The translations under genes were made by a program, and so were the position numbers. The notes below the pieces were generated by a model that was not told the origin of the DNA, made no database searches, and was given only the letters and a program-made list of their open reading frames with translations. 8,867 nucleotides of DNA from Candidatus Absconditabacterales bacterium (GTDB taxonomy: Bacteria > Patescibacteriota > Gracilibacteria > Absconditabacterales > Absconditicoccaceae), in the NCBI GenBank assembly GCA_937965925.1, contig CALCME010000133.1, forward strand, positions 1 to 8,867, read 5' to 3'. Position 1 is the stretch's first letter. Each line of letters begins with the position of its first letter. This document shows, piece after piece, positions 1-8,155 of the stretch.

Positions 1-2358
1 ACTCAAAGTGGATGAAATAATTCATGAGAATGATCCGAAGATTCTGATTCTTGAAATGAATGATCACCTCCTCCTTCTACTAAGACTACCTGCATTGAAC
101 GAACGGACACCTGTGATTGTAGAATAACACAAGTACAGTGATCTTGTTTATCTAATAACAAATACGACGAATCTCAACTTGTTCAATGTAGACAAGAATG
201 TAAAGATAAAGAATCTTGAACAACAAATTCAACAAACACTGGATCAGAAAGTTGAGACAATGCAGAAGCATGAGACTGAGACTGAGAATGAGATGCAGAC
301 TGAGAAGAGAAATCAGAATGAAGCTGAACATGTTCTCCTGGATGACCATATAACAAACTATCAGATTGTGAATTTAATTGTTGATGATGAACCTGTGATG
401 CTATGTTTACGTGTTCATGTCCGATAGCAAATATAGATTCATTCTCAGTAGCAAGCGTCACCCAATCACTCTCACCTAAAAGGTGAATTTGCACAGATAA
501 ACCTTCTTCTGTACAGATGGTAGATTCTTATATATGAGAATACGGACACCTTCCATCAAGATATCTCTTATCAAGATGAAAGAACAATGATACACCAGAA
601 TTTCTTGCAGATGAGAGTACTTCTTCAACAGATCACGATATACGTATTGTTCATACGTCAAATACAAACAACGTACAACAATGAGGAACAATACAGCATA
701 AAATTGTAGTTAAATATGTCAGCTACTCTCCTCACCTTCCTCTTGCATCGTTAGATATTGATGTTGCAATCAGTTCATGACTAACATTACTTGATGACAA
801 ATCTCAACTCACGTTTGATGCAGAAGCATGAACCATATCAACAACTCCAAATAGTATACAGATACCACTCAACATCTTGACATCATCGAGAGCCTCTTCA
901 CAAGATATTTTCTCACAAACATACCTTGGGACAGTTATTTTTGAAACTATCTGAAATACAGAAATACAAGATGAAGAATCAATCGTAGTGACAGTGTGAT
1001 GTTACTGATACAGATCAACAAGCTGAACATCAATGAAGAGTTCAGAATGTTCTTGATCCACATCTTCAAAATGAAAAATCATTGCAAAGCAAATACAGTC
1101 AACTTTCTCATCAGCTTCTCATTGATCATGAGATTCTGAAGATTCTTCCACAACCAATTGAACATCAACATGATGAAATTGATCATCTTCTTCTTCGTGA
1201 AATTGATCAGAGTCTAACGAATGAGCAACCACCTGATCTACCAATAGTGTCATATGATTAACAACGTGATGAACTTCAACATGAACAAGTTGATCGACAT
1301 GAAGCTCATCTACTACAAGTACATCATGATGATGATCATGAAGTACGTGAAACGACTCTTGATCAACGACACCATCTCCTTGAACAGGAACCACATGATG
1401 ATCTCCTTTACCTCTTCCTAAGCAACCAGATCCTGTTTGTTGAAACTGAATAATAGAAGCATGAGAATCATGTGATGACAAAAACACGAAAACTGACGAT
1501 GGATGCTCCAATAAATGTTATGAAGAAATGAATCGATCGTGCAAATGATCACCAAGTAGTTGCAAAGAAATTCCAACTGTTGCTCGTGAACTAACAACTA
1601 TTGTCCAAAAAGAAATACCAAATTGTTCGAATCAAGAAGTCGATTACTCAAAAATAAATTTTGATGACATAAATGATAGTTCATGGAAATCATCAATTCT
1701 TGCTCTTCAACATTATTGTGTAAGCAAATGAACTTGATGAGATCTAAGTACATTCGATCCTGAAAGAAGAGTGAGTAAAGCAGAATTCATAAAACTGTTG
1801 AGTAAGACTATGCTCTTATGATCAAATCACGCATTCGTTCCTGAAGGTACAGAAATTGAATGAGTAGAGGTTATAGATATTCCAAAGGATCACCGAGCAG
1901 CACAATATGTTAAAATCGCTCAACAAGCTTGACTCCTAGATGCTCTTTCGAAAAAATACTTCAACTGACTAACACTCACTCCAAATGAATCGATAACACA
2001 AAAACATGTTACAAATACCTTTTCTAAAATAGAAGAATGAGCGAAGCTATCAACACAAGATATAGAACGTATTCTTTGATCCACTGAATACCCAACAAGA
2101 TGAATGATTGCCGAGCTCCTTGTAAAAAAATTCATCTGATCGTTTGAACAATATCTAGTCATGCAAGGGAAAAACAAAAAATACTACTGAGAATTCGTAA
2201 GTGAACTACAAGATAAGCCTCAATCACAACAGATTACATTACTCACCTCAAAGATAGAATCTATTAAGAAGATGAAAGACGAAGAGTTTAGTAGTGAATG
2301 ATATACCCGCTTTTGGATACTCTACCTTTTGGAAAAAATAGAAAAAAAGTTCTCATAA
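1..2358 (+). CDS. Large Cys-rich, SLH-domain surface protein (5' end outside window; TGA = Gly)
   Basis: Frame 1 is open from the first base to TAA at 2356-2358 if TGA is Gly: 785 residues, with the start beyond the window. Numbering here counts from the first codon in view. Residues 31-164 are Cys-rich (Cys 31, 38, 40, 49, 63, 67, 111, 123, 127, 132, 138, 140, 164). Residues about 190-335 alternate in a way that suggests a beta-sandwich. Residues 375-478 are a Gly/Ser/Thr linker. Residues 480-506 form one Myxo-disulfide/DUF4215-type repeat (starts CGNGIIEAGESCDD, ends GCSNKC). Residues 554-603 look like an SLH motif (FDDINDSSW, then FDPERRVSKAEFIKLL). A second covers 624-677 (IDIPKDHRAAQYVKIA, then LTPNESITQKHV). 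PTRGMIAELLVKKF further on may be part of a third. SLH motifs normally hold exported proteins to the cell wall or S-layer, so a cell-surface location is inferred; the signal peptide would lie outside the window. A hairpin terminator follows. The exact function is unknown. Confidence 0.92.
91..492 (+). repeat. Cys-rich segment with an apparent divergent tandem unit
   Basis: Two segments inside the surface protein share a spacing. One reads CLSNNKYDESQLVQCRQEC (residues 49-67); the other reads CSPGGPYNKLSDCEFNC (residues 111-127). Both fit C-x5-Y-x(n)-C-x3-C. Each pattern also has a C-x(5-6)-C-x-C ending nearby: CIERTDTCDC at 31-40, perhaps the end of an earlier unit, and CDAMFTCSC at 132-140. 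An acidic Gly/Ser spacer of about 40 residues separates the two. This suggests disulfide-bonded modules that continue upstream of the window. I cannot assign them to a named family. Confidence 0.5.
1123..1434 (+). repeat. TGA-rich Gly/Ser/Thr linker
   Basis: About 104 codons made almost only of Gly, Ser, Thr and Asn, with Gly mostly written TGA, including TGATGATGA runs. It joins the upstream beta-rich domain to the DUF4215-type repeat and SLH motifs. It probably acts as a flexible extracellular spacer. In the other frames and on the opposite strand it yields His/Asp/Val-rich spurious ORFs. Confidence 0.8.
1438..1518 (+). repeat. Single DUF4215/Myxo-disulfide-type repeat
   Basis: This 27-residue unit has four Cys and the family signature CGNGxxExGExCDDxN...DGCSxxC (Cys at residues 480, 490, 502 and 506 of the visible protein). 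Both Gly of CGNG and the Gly of GES are encoded by G-containing triplets that include TGA, so the motif appears only under the recoded table. The same family occurs six times in the minus-strand protein at 4667-6115. Confidence 0.85.
1660..2031 (+). other. SLH-like motifs in the C-terminal part of the surface protein
   Basis: Residues 554-603 match the SLH layout: aromatic-Asp-Asp start, a W in the next helix, a central helix, then F-x-P and an (I/V)-(T/S)-(R/K)-A-E-F helix, here VSKAEFIKLL. Residues 624-677 repeat it as IDIPKDHRAAQYVKIA, a Gly-Leu-Leu turn and LTPNESITQKHV. The TRAE core is degenerate (SKAE, TQKH), so binding to secondary cell-wall polymer is plausible but not assured. Identified by eye. 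Confidence 0.7.
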
Positions 2359-2386
2359 AGATGAAGTTATCCTCATCTGTGAATTG

Positions 2387-2418
2387 TCTTACTTGATCAC
2401 ATCAGTAAGATACTTTTT
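2387..2418 (+). terminator. Hairpin terminator after the SLH protein gene
   Basis: TCTTAC (2387-2392) pairs with GTAAGA (2405-2410), and TGAT (2394-2397) pairs with ATCA (2401-2404), with one bulged T and a CAC loop. TACTTTTT follows at once. It lies 29 bases after the TAA and before the next start. A weaker inverted repeat, AGATGA/TCATCT (2359-2378), directly follows the stop codon but has no T run. Confidence 0.7.
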
Positions 2419-2458
2419 AGGATGAAACATTCTACTTTTTTTTGACACTATTCACTCT

Positions 2459-4615
2459 ATGCTCAATCCAACTTACAGATATCTCACGTTCGACTTTGAA
2501 ACAACAGGACTCGATACACGTAAAGACGAACCTATACAGATTGGAATAGTTGAGTTTGATCATACCTTCAAAATCATCTCTACATATACCTCACTCATAA
2601 AACCGAAAAAGAACATAAAGGAACTTAAAAGTATCGTCCAACATGTCACCTGATTTTCACTAGATCAGCTTGAAGAAGCCCCATCTATGGAAGAGATTGT
2701 TCCTGAAATTCAATCATATTTTGACTCTTCTACTCCAACTATCGTAATCTGACATAATATCTCTTTTGATCTCGCAATCCTAAAGAGATTCCTTCGTCGA
2801 ACCCCAACTCATAGTATAGATACATACATCTATGCTAAGGCACTCTTGCACTATGTCCCAAGTTACTCATTGGAAACATTGAATGAATACCTCAAAAAAA
2901 GCGATAACCATCGACAACCAAAAACAATCGACCAAGAAGGATCAGCTCACGATGCACTCTATGATTGTTTCTTAGCATACAATCTCTTCGAGAAGCTTAT
3001 AACAAAAATCCAACATCTACGTAAAAATCACCTCTTGGTAGATGTGACTCTAGAAAAAAACAACGAAATTCTTGGGACTCTCATTCAAAGATCTCAAAAA
3101 AACTATACGATGGAGAACAAAAAACTGTTTTTCCCACCACTTCATAGTAGTGTCTCATCTTCTCACAAAAAAATCATCCAAAAAGAATACCTTGATCTAG
3201 GTCTTATTCCAGATAAAGAAACAGGAAACATTTCAACACTCACTCCAAAAAGCTTCTTACATCATATTGACTGGGGAAAAAAGAAACGAGTAATATCTGT
3301 CAATCACAAAGCAAAAGTTGCTCTTCTAGAACGTATATTTAAAGATATGAATTTCACTCCTGATACACTCCATGATCAAGTTATTTTTGATCCTGAACGC
3401 GTTAACACATTCGTTCAGCAGGAAACTCATCAAGATGAAGAAAGTCTCTTTATTTTAAAATATCACTCACAACTAAGCAAAAAACACTCACTGTTAGATA
3501 TAAATTCACAACATGAGTATAAGATATTTTATGCACTTGCAGGTCAGAAAAAATCAGGTACTTCACCTCTGACCTTATGTACTCATGAGCAACTCTTTAC
3601 AATAAAACATAGTATTTGAGAAGAGCACACACTCTTATTCATGGATAAGGACTGGCGATACCAAAGTTATCAAAAAGTACTCAAAAAATCGTTTGATCCA
3701 CTCTACCTCTTGAATCATCTAGAGCAAGTTTCATACAAATACTCTCTCCATCAACACGAATTAGCACCCCAGATAGAAAAGCTCTCGACCACGTGAGTAT
3801 TTTTGATTGCGCTCTTACATGTTGAGTTAAATCCATTCTTCAGTTGAGGAGACATCAAAAGAATAGACGTAACAGATATCTGAGCAGACACAAGATTCCC
3901 AAAAACTCAAGCACTCTTAAAAAAACGAAAGAACGCACTTGAAAATATCACAGGGAAGCTACTTCCTGAAGACGAAGGTCTGTTCGTAAAATGTACAGAC
4001 CTTATACACTATCTCACCTCATCAACAACGATTTCAAAACGTATGTACAACTGAGACAAATGGTACTATACCTTTCAAGACAGTCAGATGTATGTTCAGC
4101 GAAACGAATTTTTATCAGCTCTTCCGGAAGCTTGAAAAACTGCATTTCTCTCTAGCAGTAAAAAGCAAGAACATAATAATCGCAATAAAAATCAAAAAAA
4201 ATCACAATTCGAACAAACAGACATCTTACTCCCGCATCTCATGTGATCTACAACAGATTTGAATGTTCAAACCATAACAAAAATACCAAAGCTTACCGAA
4301 CGAATTACACATTCTTGAATATCAAGCTTCTGTATCTCTTCTTCTAAAGAAAGATCGAGGAGTCTCTTTGACGAACTTGTAAAGAAATGAGTACATAACG
4401 ACTACGAAATATGTGCAGAAAATATAACGTGATGAGTATGAAAAAACTTGTTTCGTGCAAAACAAACTTCAAAACCAATTATTCTCATAGGATGATATAA
4501 TTTCTATTTAAGTGCGTTAGGGCAATGAATTTGATTTACTTCTCTTATACTCTATCATCTACACGGAGCACTTGCTCCACTGATTGTCAACGATCTCATT
4601 CGATGGAAAGAATAG
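2459..4615 (+). CDS. DnaQ-type 3'-5' exonuclease fused to a DinG-like, apparently degenerate helicase module
   Basis: 718 residues to TAG at 4613-4615 with TGA as Gly; the standard code gives only fragments. The N-terminal 180 residues are a DEDDh exonuclease. ExoI is FDFETTG (D12, E14), ExoII is GHNISFD (H99, D104) and ExoIII is HDALYD (H164, D169), so all catalytic residues are present. G98 of ExoII is written TGA. The rest follows the DinG order seen in Firmicutes, where an exonuclease domain precedes a superfamily-2 helicase. A Walker-A-like site at 254-260 reads ETGNIST with no GKT lysine. Motif Ia-like RVISVNHKAKVALLERIF sits near 280. LTLCTHEQLF near 370 resembles the DinG NHxLL segment, and LLFMDKDW near 392 sits where a DEAH box would be. 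From about 615 a helicase C-terminal fold is suggested by SLFDELV and by GGYNFYLSALG, which replaces the usual FWEGVD. The likely activity is metal-dependent 3'-5' degradation of DNA or RNA, with the motor perhaps only binding nucleic acid. No Shine-Dalgarno precedes the ATG. The exonuclease call is firm; the DinG homology is by-eye alignment. Confidence 0.9.
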
Positions 4616-4666
4616 GTCAAGGATAGTATAGCTCTTTTCAAATTATATACTCTACGTTATCATCAA

Positions 4667-6115
4667 TTACTCAATTCGAAATCAACCAGTTGGTCATAAG
4701 TACATTGGCATATGAATTCACATAGATGGATTTTCGCTAGCAGCTTCATCAGAAAAATGCAATGTTGGTGGTGCATTATGTACTCTTTCTTCTGGTCATC
4801 GTGAAGAGGCAGTACTTCAATCAACTCATACAATTTCTAAGATATCGTCCTGATCGTCTTGATGGAATCAGACACTTGTTCCAGATCAAGGAAGGAGTTT
4901 ACATTCGTCTGAACAAACTTCTCATATTGCACCATTCTTCTCTGGTCACAAATCACACTCCTCTCCAAGTCCCGTTTCTATCACATAATTTCCACATGAA
5001 GAGACAGATCAAAATCATCCTCATCCAGAAGATGATCATCACGTAGAACCACCTGTTGTTCAGTTTCCTGTGGTTGATCCTCCAGATGAACTAAATCATC
5101 AATGTCAGCTAGATCATCAAACAGTTCATCATGTAGTTCATGCGTCAGTTGATCATCAAGTTAACGTTCATCCAGTAGTTCATCAATTTGAACTTGTTCA
5201 TCATGTTGTTCATCATCATTCGATGAGACACAGATCAGAACATCAGTCTCCATTGACTCTGTTCCCATCATCACATTTCTCTCCAAGATCCAACAGTCCA
5301 TCTCAACAGGTAGAAGAGATCGTCTTACACACATATGAACATCACGATCATGCTACACCATTTAACTCACCAACATCACACTCTTCACCAAGATCTTTAT
5401 CTACGGTACTATTTCAGCAGTTTGAATCTATTAGGGTGCACGTTCATGAACACTTAGTTCAATCCACTCCATTAAGTTCCTTTCCTAAGTCACATGTTTC
5501 AGGTAACTGAACAATACCATCTCCACATGATGTTTCATGAGAACAATATCTATCACATCACGATCATGGCACTCAATTGAACAAGCTTCATAGATCACAT
5601 TCTTCAGGATCTTGAACAACACCATCTCCACAAGACTCACTTATTATCTGTTTACAAAGCTGGTCACATCACGATCAATCCACACCATTGTATTCCTTTC
5701 ATAGATCACACTCTTCAGAAGCAGAATCAACAATTCAATCCCCACAAATAGGAACTGACCATTCGCAGGTAACTTCATCATCTGGGGTGATAGTTTTTTT
5801 AGTATTGTATTTCACCTCTCATCCACAATCTGCGGCCACAATTATTTGAGCATAATCATCTCTTCACATCTGAGTCAAATAGTCCGCGATCTCTTGGAGT
5901 TTTTCTCCATTAAGATATTCTATATGTTCAGTGATTTCTACATATGGTTCTTTTTCATTCACATAACAGGTCTGAGTACTACAGACATCTCAGGTACACA
6001 ATACTTCACCCTGATATGAATAATCTCAAAAAATGACTCAAAAAGACAATCCTCACAGGAGGAGTACTGATAGAGAAAAGAATTTGATCACGGGACTCCT
6101 TGCTAGATCGATCAT
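4667..6115 (-). CDS. Secreted Cys-rich protein with six DUF4215/Myxo-disulfide-type repeats (TGA = Gly)
   Basis: 482 residues, from ATG at 6115 down to TAA at 4669-4667. It is the only ATG between the upstream in-frame TAG (6134-6136) and the first domain. Residues 11-30 are a hydrophobic stretch after K11 (FFSLSVLLLGGLSFGVIFG), read as a signal peptide or N-terminal anchor. A short domain (31-120, about six Cys) follows. Five repeats then start at C124, C162, C197, C233 and C270, each of the form CGDGxxxxxExCDLGxxxNGVxGxGCxxxC. The fifth is closest to the canonical CDDGN...GDGCSDLC form. Residues 299-372 are a Gly/Thr/Ser linker and C374-C405 is a sixth repeat. The last 75 residues are acidic then mixed; I see no LPXTG sorting signal or C-terminal membrane segment. 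This repeat family is typical of disulfide-rich extracellular proteins, so surface display or release is likely; the partner is unknown. The gene converges on the nuclease gene and diverges from the coiled-coil gene. Confidence 0.93.
4901..4996 (-). repeat. Sixth DUF4215-type repeat, set apart by a linker
   Basis: Residues 374-405 run from CGNYVIETGLGEECDLG to CSDECK with four Cys. It differs from the other five in having Tyr for Gly in CGNG and AIGEVC for VxGxGC. Its separation by 74 Gly-rich residues suggests a distal head domain. Confidence 0.8.
5000..5221 (-). repeat. TGA-rich Gly/Thr/Ser linker
   Basis: Residues 299-372 are nearly all Gly, Thr and Ser with irregular GGTT, GGTS and GGST blocks. 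Most Gly are TGA, seen as TCA triplets on the plus strand. The plus strand therefore reads as a spurious His/Val-rich ORF here. It probably acts as a flexible spacer between repeats 5 and 6. Confidence 0.82.
5228..5746 (-). repeat. Array of five DUF4215/Myxo-disulfide-type repeats
   Basis: Units span 5654-5746, 5543-5632, 5438-5527, 5324-5419 and 5228-5308, each 27-32 residues with four Cys. Shared landmarks are CGDG or CGN, ExCDLG (CDVG or CDDG in the last two), NGVxG and a closing Cys pair. Units 1-4 are longer than the canonical repeat by a few residues around NGVxGSGC. Unit 3 reads GTKC and unit 4 starts CGNST, so the units have diverged and are not recent DNA copies. Confidence 0.9.
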
Positions 6116-6161
6116 TGAATGGAATATTAACTGCTAAAGTAAAGTTGTATACGTACTGTTA

Positions 6162-6191
6162 TTTATATCTTATGTATACTAGTATACGCAA
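6162..6191 (-). promoter_or_regulatory. Predicted promoter of the disulfide-repeat gene
   Basis: On the minus strand, TTGCGT (6191-6186) is followed after 18 bases by TATAAA (6167-6162), a sigma-70-like -35/-10 pair. Transcription would start near 6155, giving a leader of about 40 bases before ATG at 6115. The -35 is imperfect. Confidence 0.45.
6174..6187. promoter_or_regulatory. Perfect 14-bp palindrome, candidate operator
   Basis: GTATACTAGTATAC equals its own reverse complement. It lies in the -35/-10 spacer of the predicted minus-strand promoter, overlapping the -35 by two bases, where a dimeric repressor would block transcription. Another GTATAC copy is at 6147-6152, and a TACGC/GCGTA inverted repeat is at 6185-6199. 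The binding protein is unknown. Confidence 0.5.
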
Positions 6192-6237
6192 GAAGCGTAC
6201 TCTTGTAAAATATTGTAGTCTTTACTTACAAAGAGAC

Positions 6238-6267
6238 TTGACAGAAAACATAATCATGACTTAATAT
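6238..6267 (+). promoter_or_regulatory. Predicted promoter of the coiled-coil/Gly-tail gene
   Basis: A consensus TTGACA (6238-6243) is followed after 18 bases by TAATAT (6262-6267), one mismatch from TATAAT. Transcription would start near 6274, leaving about 60 bases of leader before ATG at 6335. No Shine-Dalgarno is visible before that ATG. Confidence 0.6.
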
Positions 6268-6334
6268 GAAAATAAACATAAATTTTTGAACTTATTCTAG
6301 AACTCGAATCTAACATCAATACAATAAAACTACC

Positions 6335-8071
6335 ATGAAAAAAATAAATCGATCTCGCATTGAAAACTTCGCTGAATTAGATGCAACATATGCAATGCTC
6401 GTAAGAAGAATGCAACATTTTGATGAACAAGCAAAAGCATGATCTCTACCAAAAAAAACGCTGACAACCTTTGTAAAACAATTGGATTCTTATCTTCAAA
6501 TAGTGGAAAAAGAAGCTGACTCTATTGAAAAAGAAATAGAAAAAGCCTCAACATATAAAGATGCTTCAATACGTTGAGTACTCACGCTCAACAAGAAAAA
6601 AATAGAACTTATTCTGTCTCAGCTTAGAGCAACGTATACAAAACGGTCAGTTCGCGTAACAAAGATCAATGAAACAGATAAAGAAGATAGCTTAACGAAT
6701 GAACATGAAGATAAAGCATTTTCATCAATACAAGAGATCACAACGACAAAACAACTCGTTGAAAACATGAAACGTCTTATTGATCAATCAACCTCTCTCC
6801 AAAAAAAGATTGGTATCACTATATGACTCAACGATGTCGTAGAAGAACATATTGAACGTGAAGAGTCGTTTCTCTTGATCGAGTACGATTTTCTGACGAA
6901 TGTGGTGAACATGTTAACAAAAATAGATGAATTTCAACAAAACAAGAAAGCAATATGTGTTGGATCACTTTCAAGACTAAAGAAAACTCGAGTAACCTCC
7001 TTCACAGAAAGCAACTATGATATCAAACATCCACTTTTTGATAAAGAGCAATTTAAAAAAGAATATAGTGCATATATCAAAGCATGATCTAGTCGACTAT
7101 CAAAGGCAAGCAAGATATGAAATATACAATATAACATTGAGAACTTACGCTCAAATGTCTTTTTGCATGAGGTAATTACTGACATAGATAAAGCAACAAC
7201 TCTCCTTCTACAATCAAATTCAATACAAGACATTCATGGCTGATATGTAAAACTAGAGAAAAAACATGATCTATCGTATAAAGTCGAACTTAGTTGACTC
7301 ATAGCACAAAACCCATTCACCAGGTTCAATAAAGAGATTATTCTCAGTAAAAAATCATCTCATATGATTACTCGTGTTAAACATGCAAAAAAATTATGAG
7401 AAAAATATACTGAATTAGAACACCTTCGTTCAGAACTACTTTCTCCTTTTTCATATGCTTCCAATTTCCAAAGAACTCGTATAGAATCAATTGTATCACA
7501 ATACTTTAGTCAGGTATGAAATATGCAACTTCTTTCATATTGACCGGAAGAAACTCAATATGAAACATTTGAAGAATCGATTACTAACTATGATACATAT
7601 TTAAAACAAGAAGCACGTCACATTAAAAAAATAAGTAGATGAAGAGAACAAGTCCAAAAACATCTTAACGATACGATTCGCTCTCGAGAAAACGTTCAAA
7701 AATATACCTATAGACCATTTGATTCGTTGGAAAAGAATATTCCTAGACTTATCTTGTTACAAGAAAGAACGTGACCATTTTGATCAATCAGACAAGAACT
7801 TATCAAGAGATTAGAAAAGACATATACTGAGCAATACGAATATCTCATTAGATCTTCATGAGTCTGATGATCCAATAGAGGAAGATCCTGACAAGCCTCA
7901 TGATGAGAAATTGTTTGAGACTTTATACAACTGCTGTGAAGATCATGATGATCACGTAGAAGCTGAGGTCGATGATGATCGTTTGGTGGTTGAGGGTGAG
8001 GATGGTCATCTTGATGATGAATGAGCTTCTGATGATGAGGACGATCAGGAAGCTGATGAACGAGTTGGTAG
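6335..8071 (+). CDS. Coiled-coil-rich protein of unknown function with TGA-encoded Gly-rich, Trp-ending tail
   Basis: 578 residues from ATG at 6335 to TAG at 8069-8071 with TGA as Gly. I do not recognise the family. No signal peptide or membrane segment is visible. Residues about 1-500 are charged, Lys/Glu/Gln-rich and largely helical; stretches such as YLQIVEKEADSIEKEIEK look like coiled coil, and an acidic hinge lies near 109-128. Residues 507-578 are a low-complexity tail. It begins with RSGGSRRSGGRGG-like blocks that recall RGG boxes, continues as SFGGGGGGW and SFGGGGRSGSGG, and ends TSW. Tails of this FGGGG...SGxW type are known at the ends of TPM-domain (YgcG-like) and DUF2207 proteins, but no such domain is seen here. 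In the tail 23 of 31 Gly codons are TGA. A structural or scaffolding role is possible, with an RNA-binding tail as an alternative; both are guesses. It has its own promoter-like site and is followed 84 bases later by the response regulator, so the two may be co-transcribed. Confidence 0.88.
7853..8068 (+). repeat. TGA-dense Gly/Arg/Ser tail coding tract
   Basis: 72 codons hold 31 Gly: 23 TGA and 8 GGN. Runs of TGATGATGA make the DNA look like a GAT repeat, and another frame reads as an Asp/Glu-rich peptide. The recoded frame is preferred because it continues the upstream gene, gives an ordered Gly/Ser/Arg/Phe pattern and ends with Trp then TAG. Confidence 0.85.
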
Positions 8072-8155
8072 TACTGTCCTGTAAAGATCGCTTTTTGTAG
8101 TAGATGTTACTGAAAGAATATCATAAGATTATTTTCATTTACCTTATTTTCACGA

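Noticed and set aside
1119..1511. Minus-strand His/Val/Asp-rich open frame
   Set aside because: It is the antisense of the Gly/Ser/Thr linker. TGA and TCA triplets read backwards give His, Asp and Val, and the plus strand holds an uninterrupted recoded gene with recognisable domains.
2442..2447. TTGACA just upstream of the nuclease ATG as a -35 box
   Set aside because: It is only 11 bases before the start codon, so its -10 would fall inside the coding region. It may be a chance match in AT-rich DNA.
2459..3619. Pseudogene broken by several in-frame stops
   Set aside because: Every interruption is TGA and falls where Gly fits (for example ExoII GHN). No frameshift or TAA/TAG breaks the frame, so it is a recoded intact gene.
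4625..4651. AGTATA/TATACT inverted repeat in the convergent gap as a bidirectional terminator
   Set aside because: The stem is only six A/T-rich pairs around a 15-base loop, with no clear T run after it on either strand.
5070..5510. Plus-strand His-rich open frame
   Set aside because: It is the antisense of the minus-strand Gly linker and disulfide repeats. It has no domain logic and lies inside a far better supported recoded gene.
7855..8040. Acidic Asp/Glu-rich peptide in another frame, or a GAT microsatellite
   Set aside because: The same bases continue the coiled-coil gene as an ordered Gly/Ser/Arg tail ending in Trp and TAG. The apparent GAT repeat is the by-product of TGA-TGA codons.
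8072..8155. Terminator or promoter between the coiled-coil gene and the response regulator
   Set aside because: CGCTTTTTG lacks a convincing preceding hairpin, and no properly spaced -35/-10 pair was found. Read-through into the regulator stays possible.
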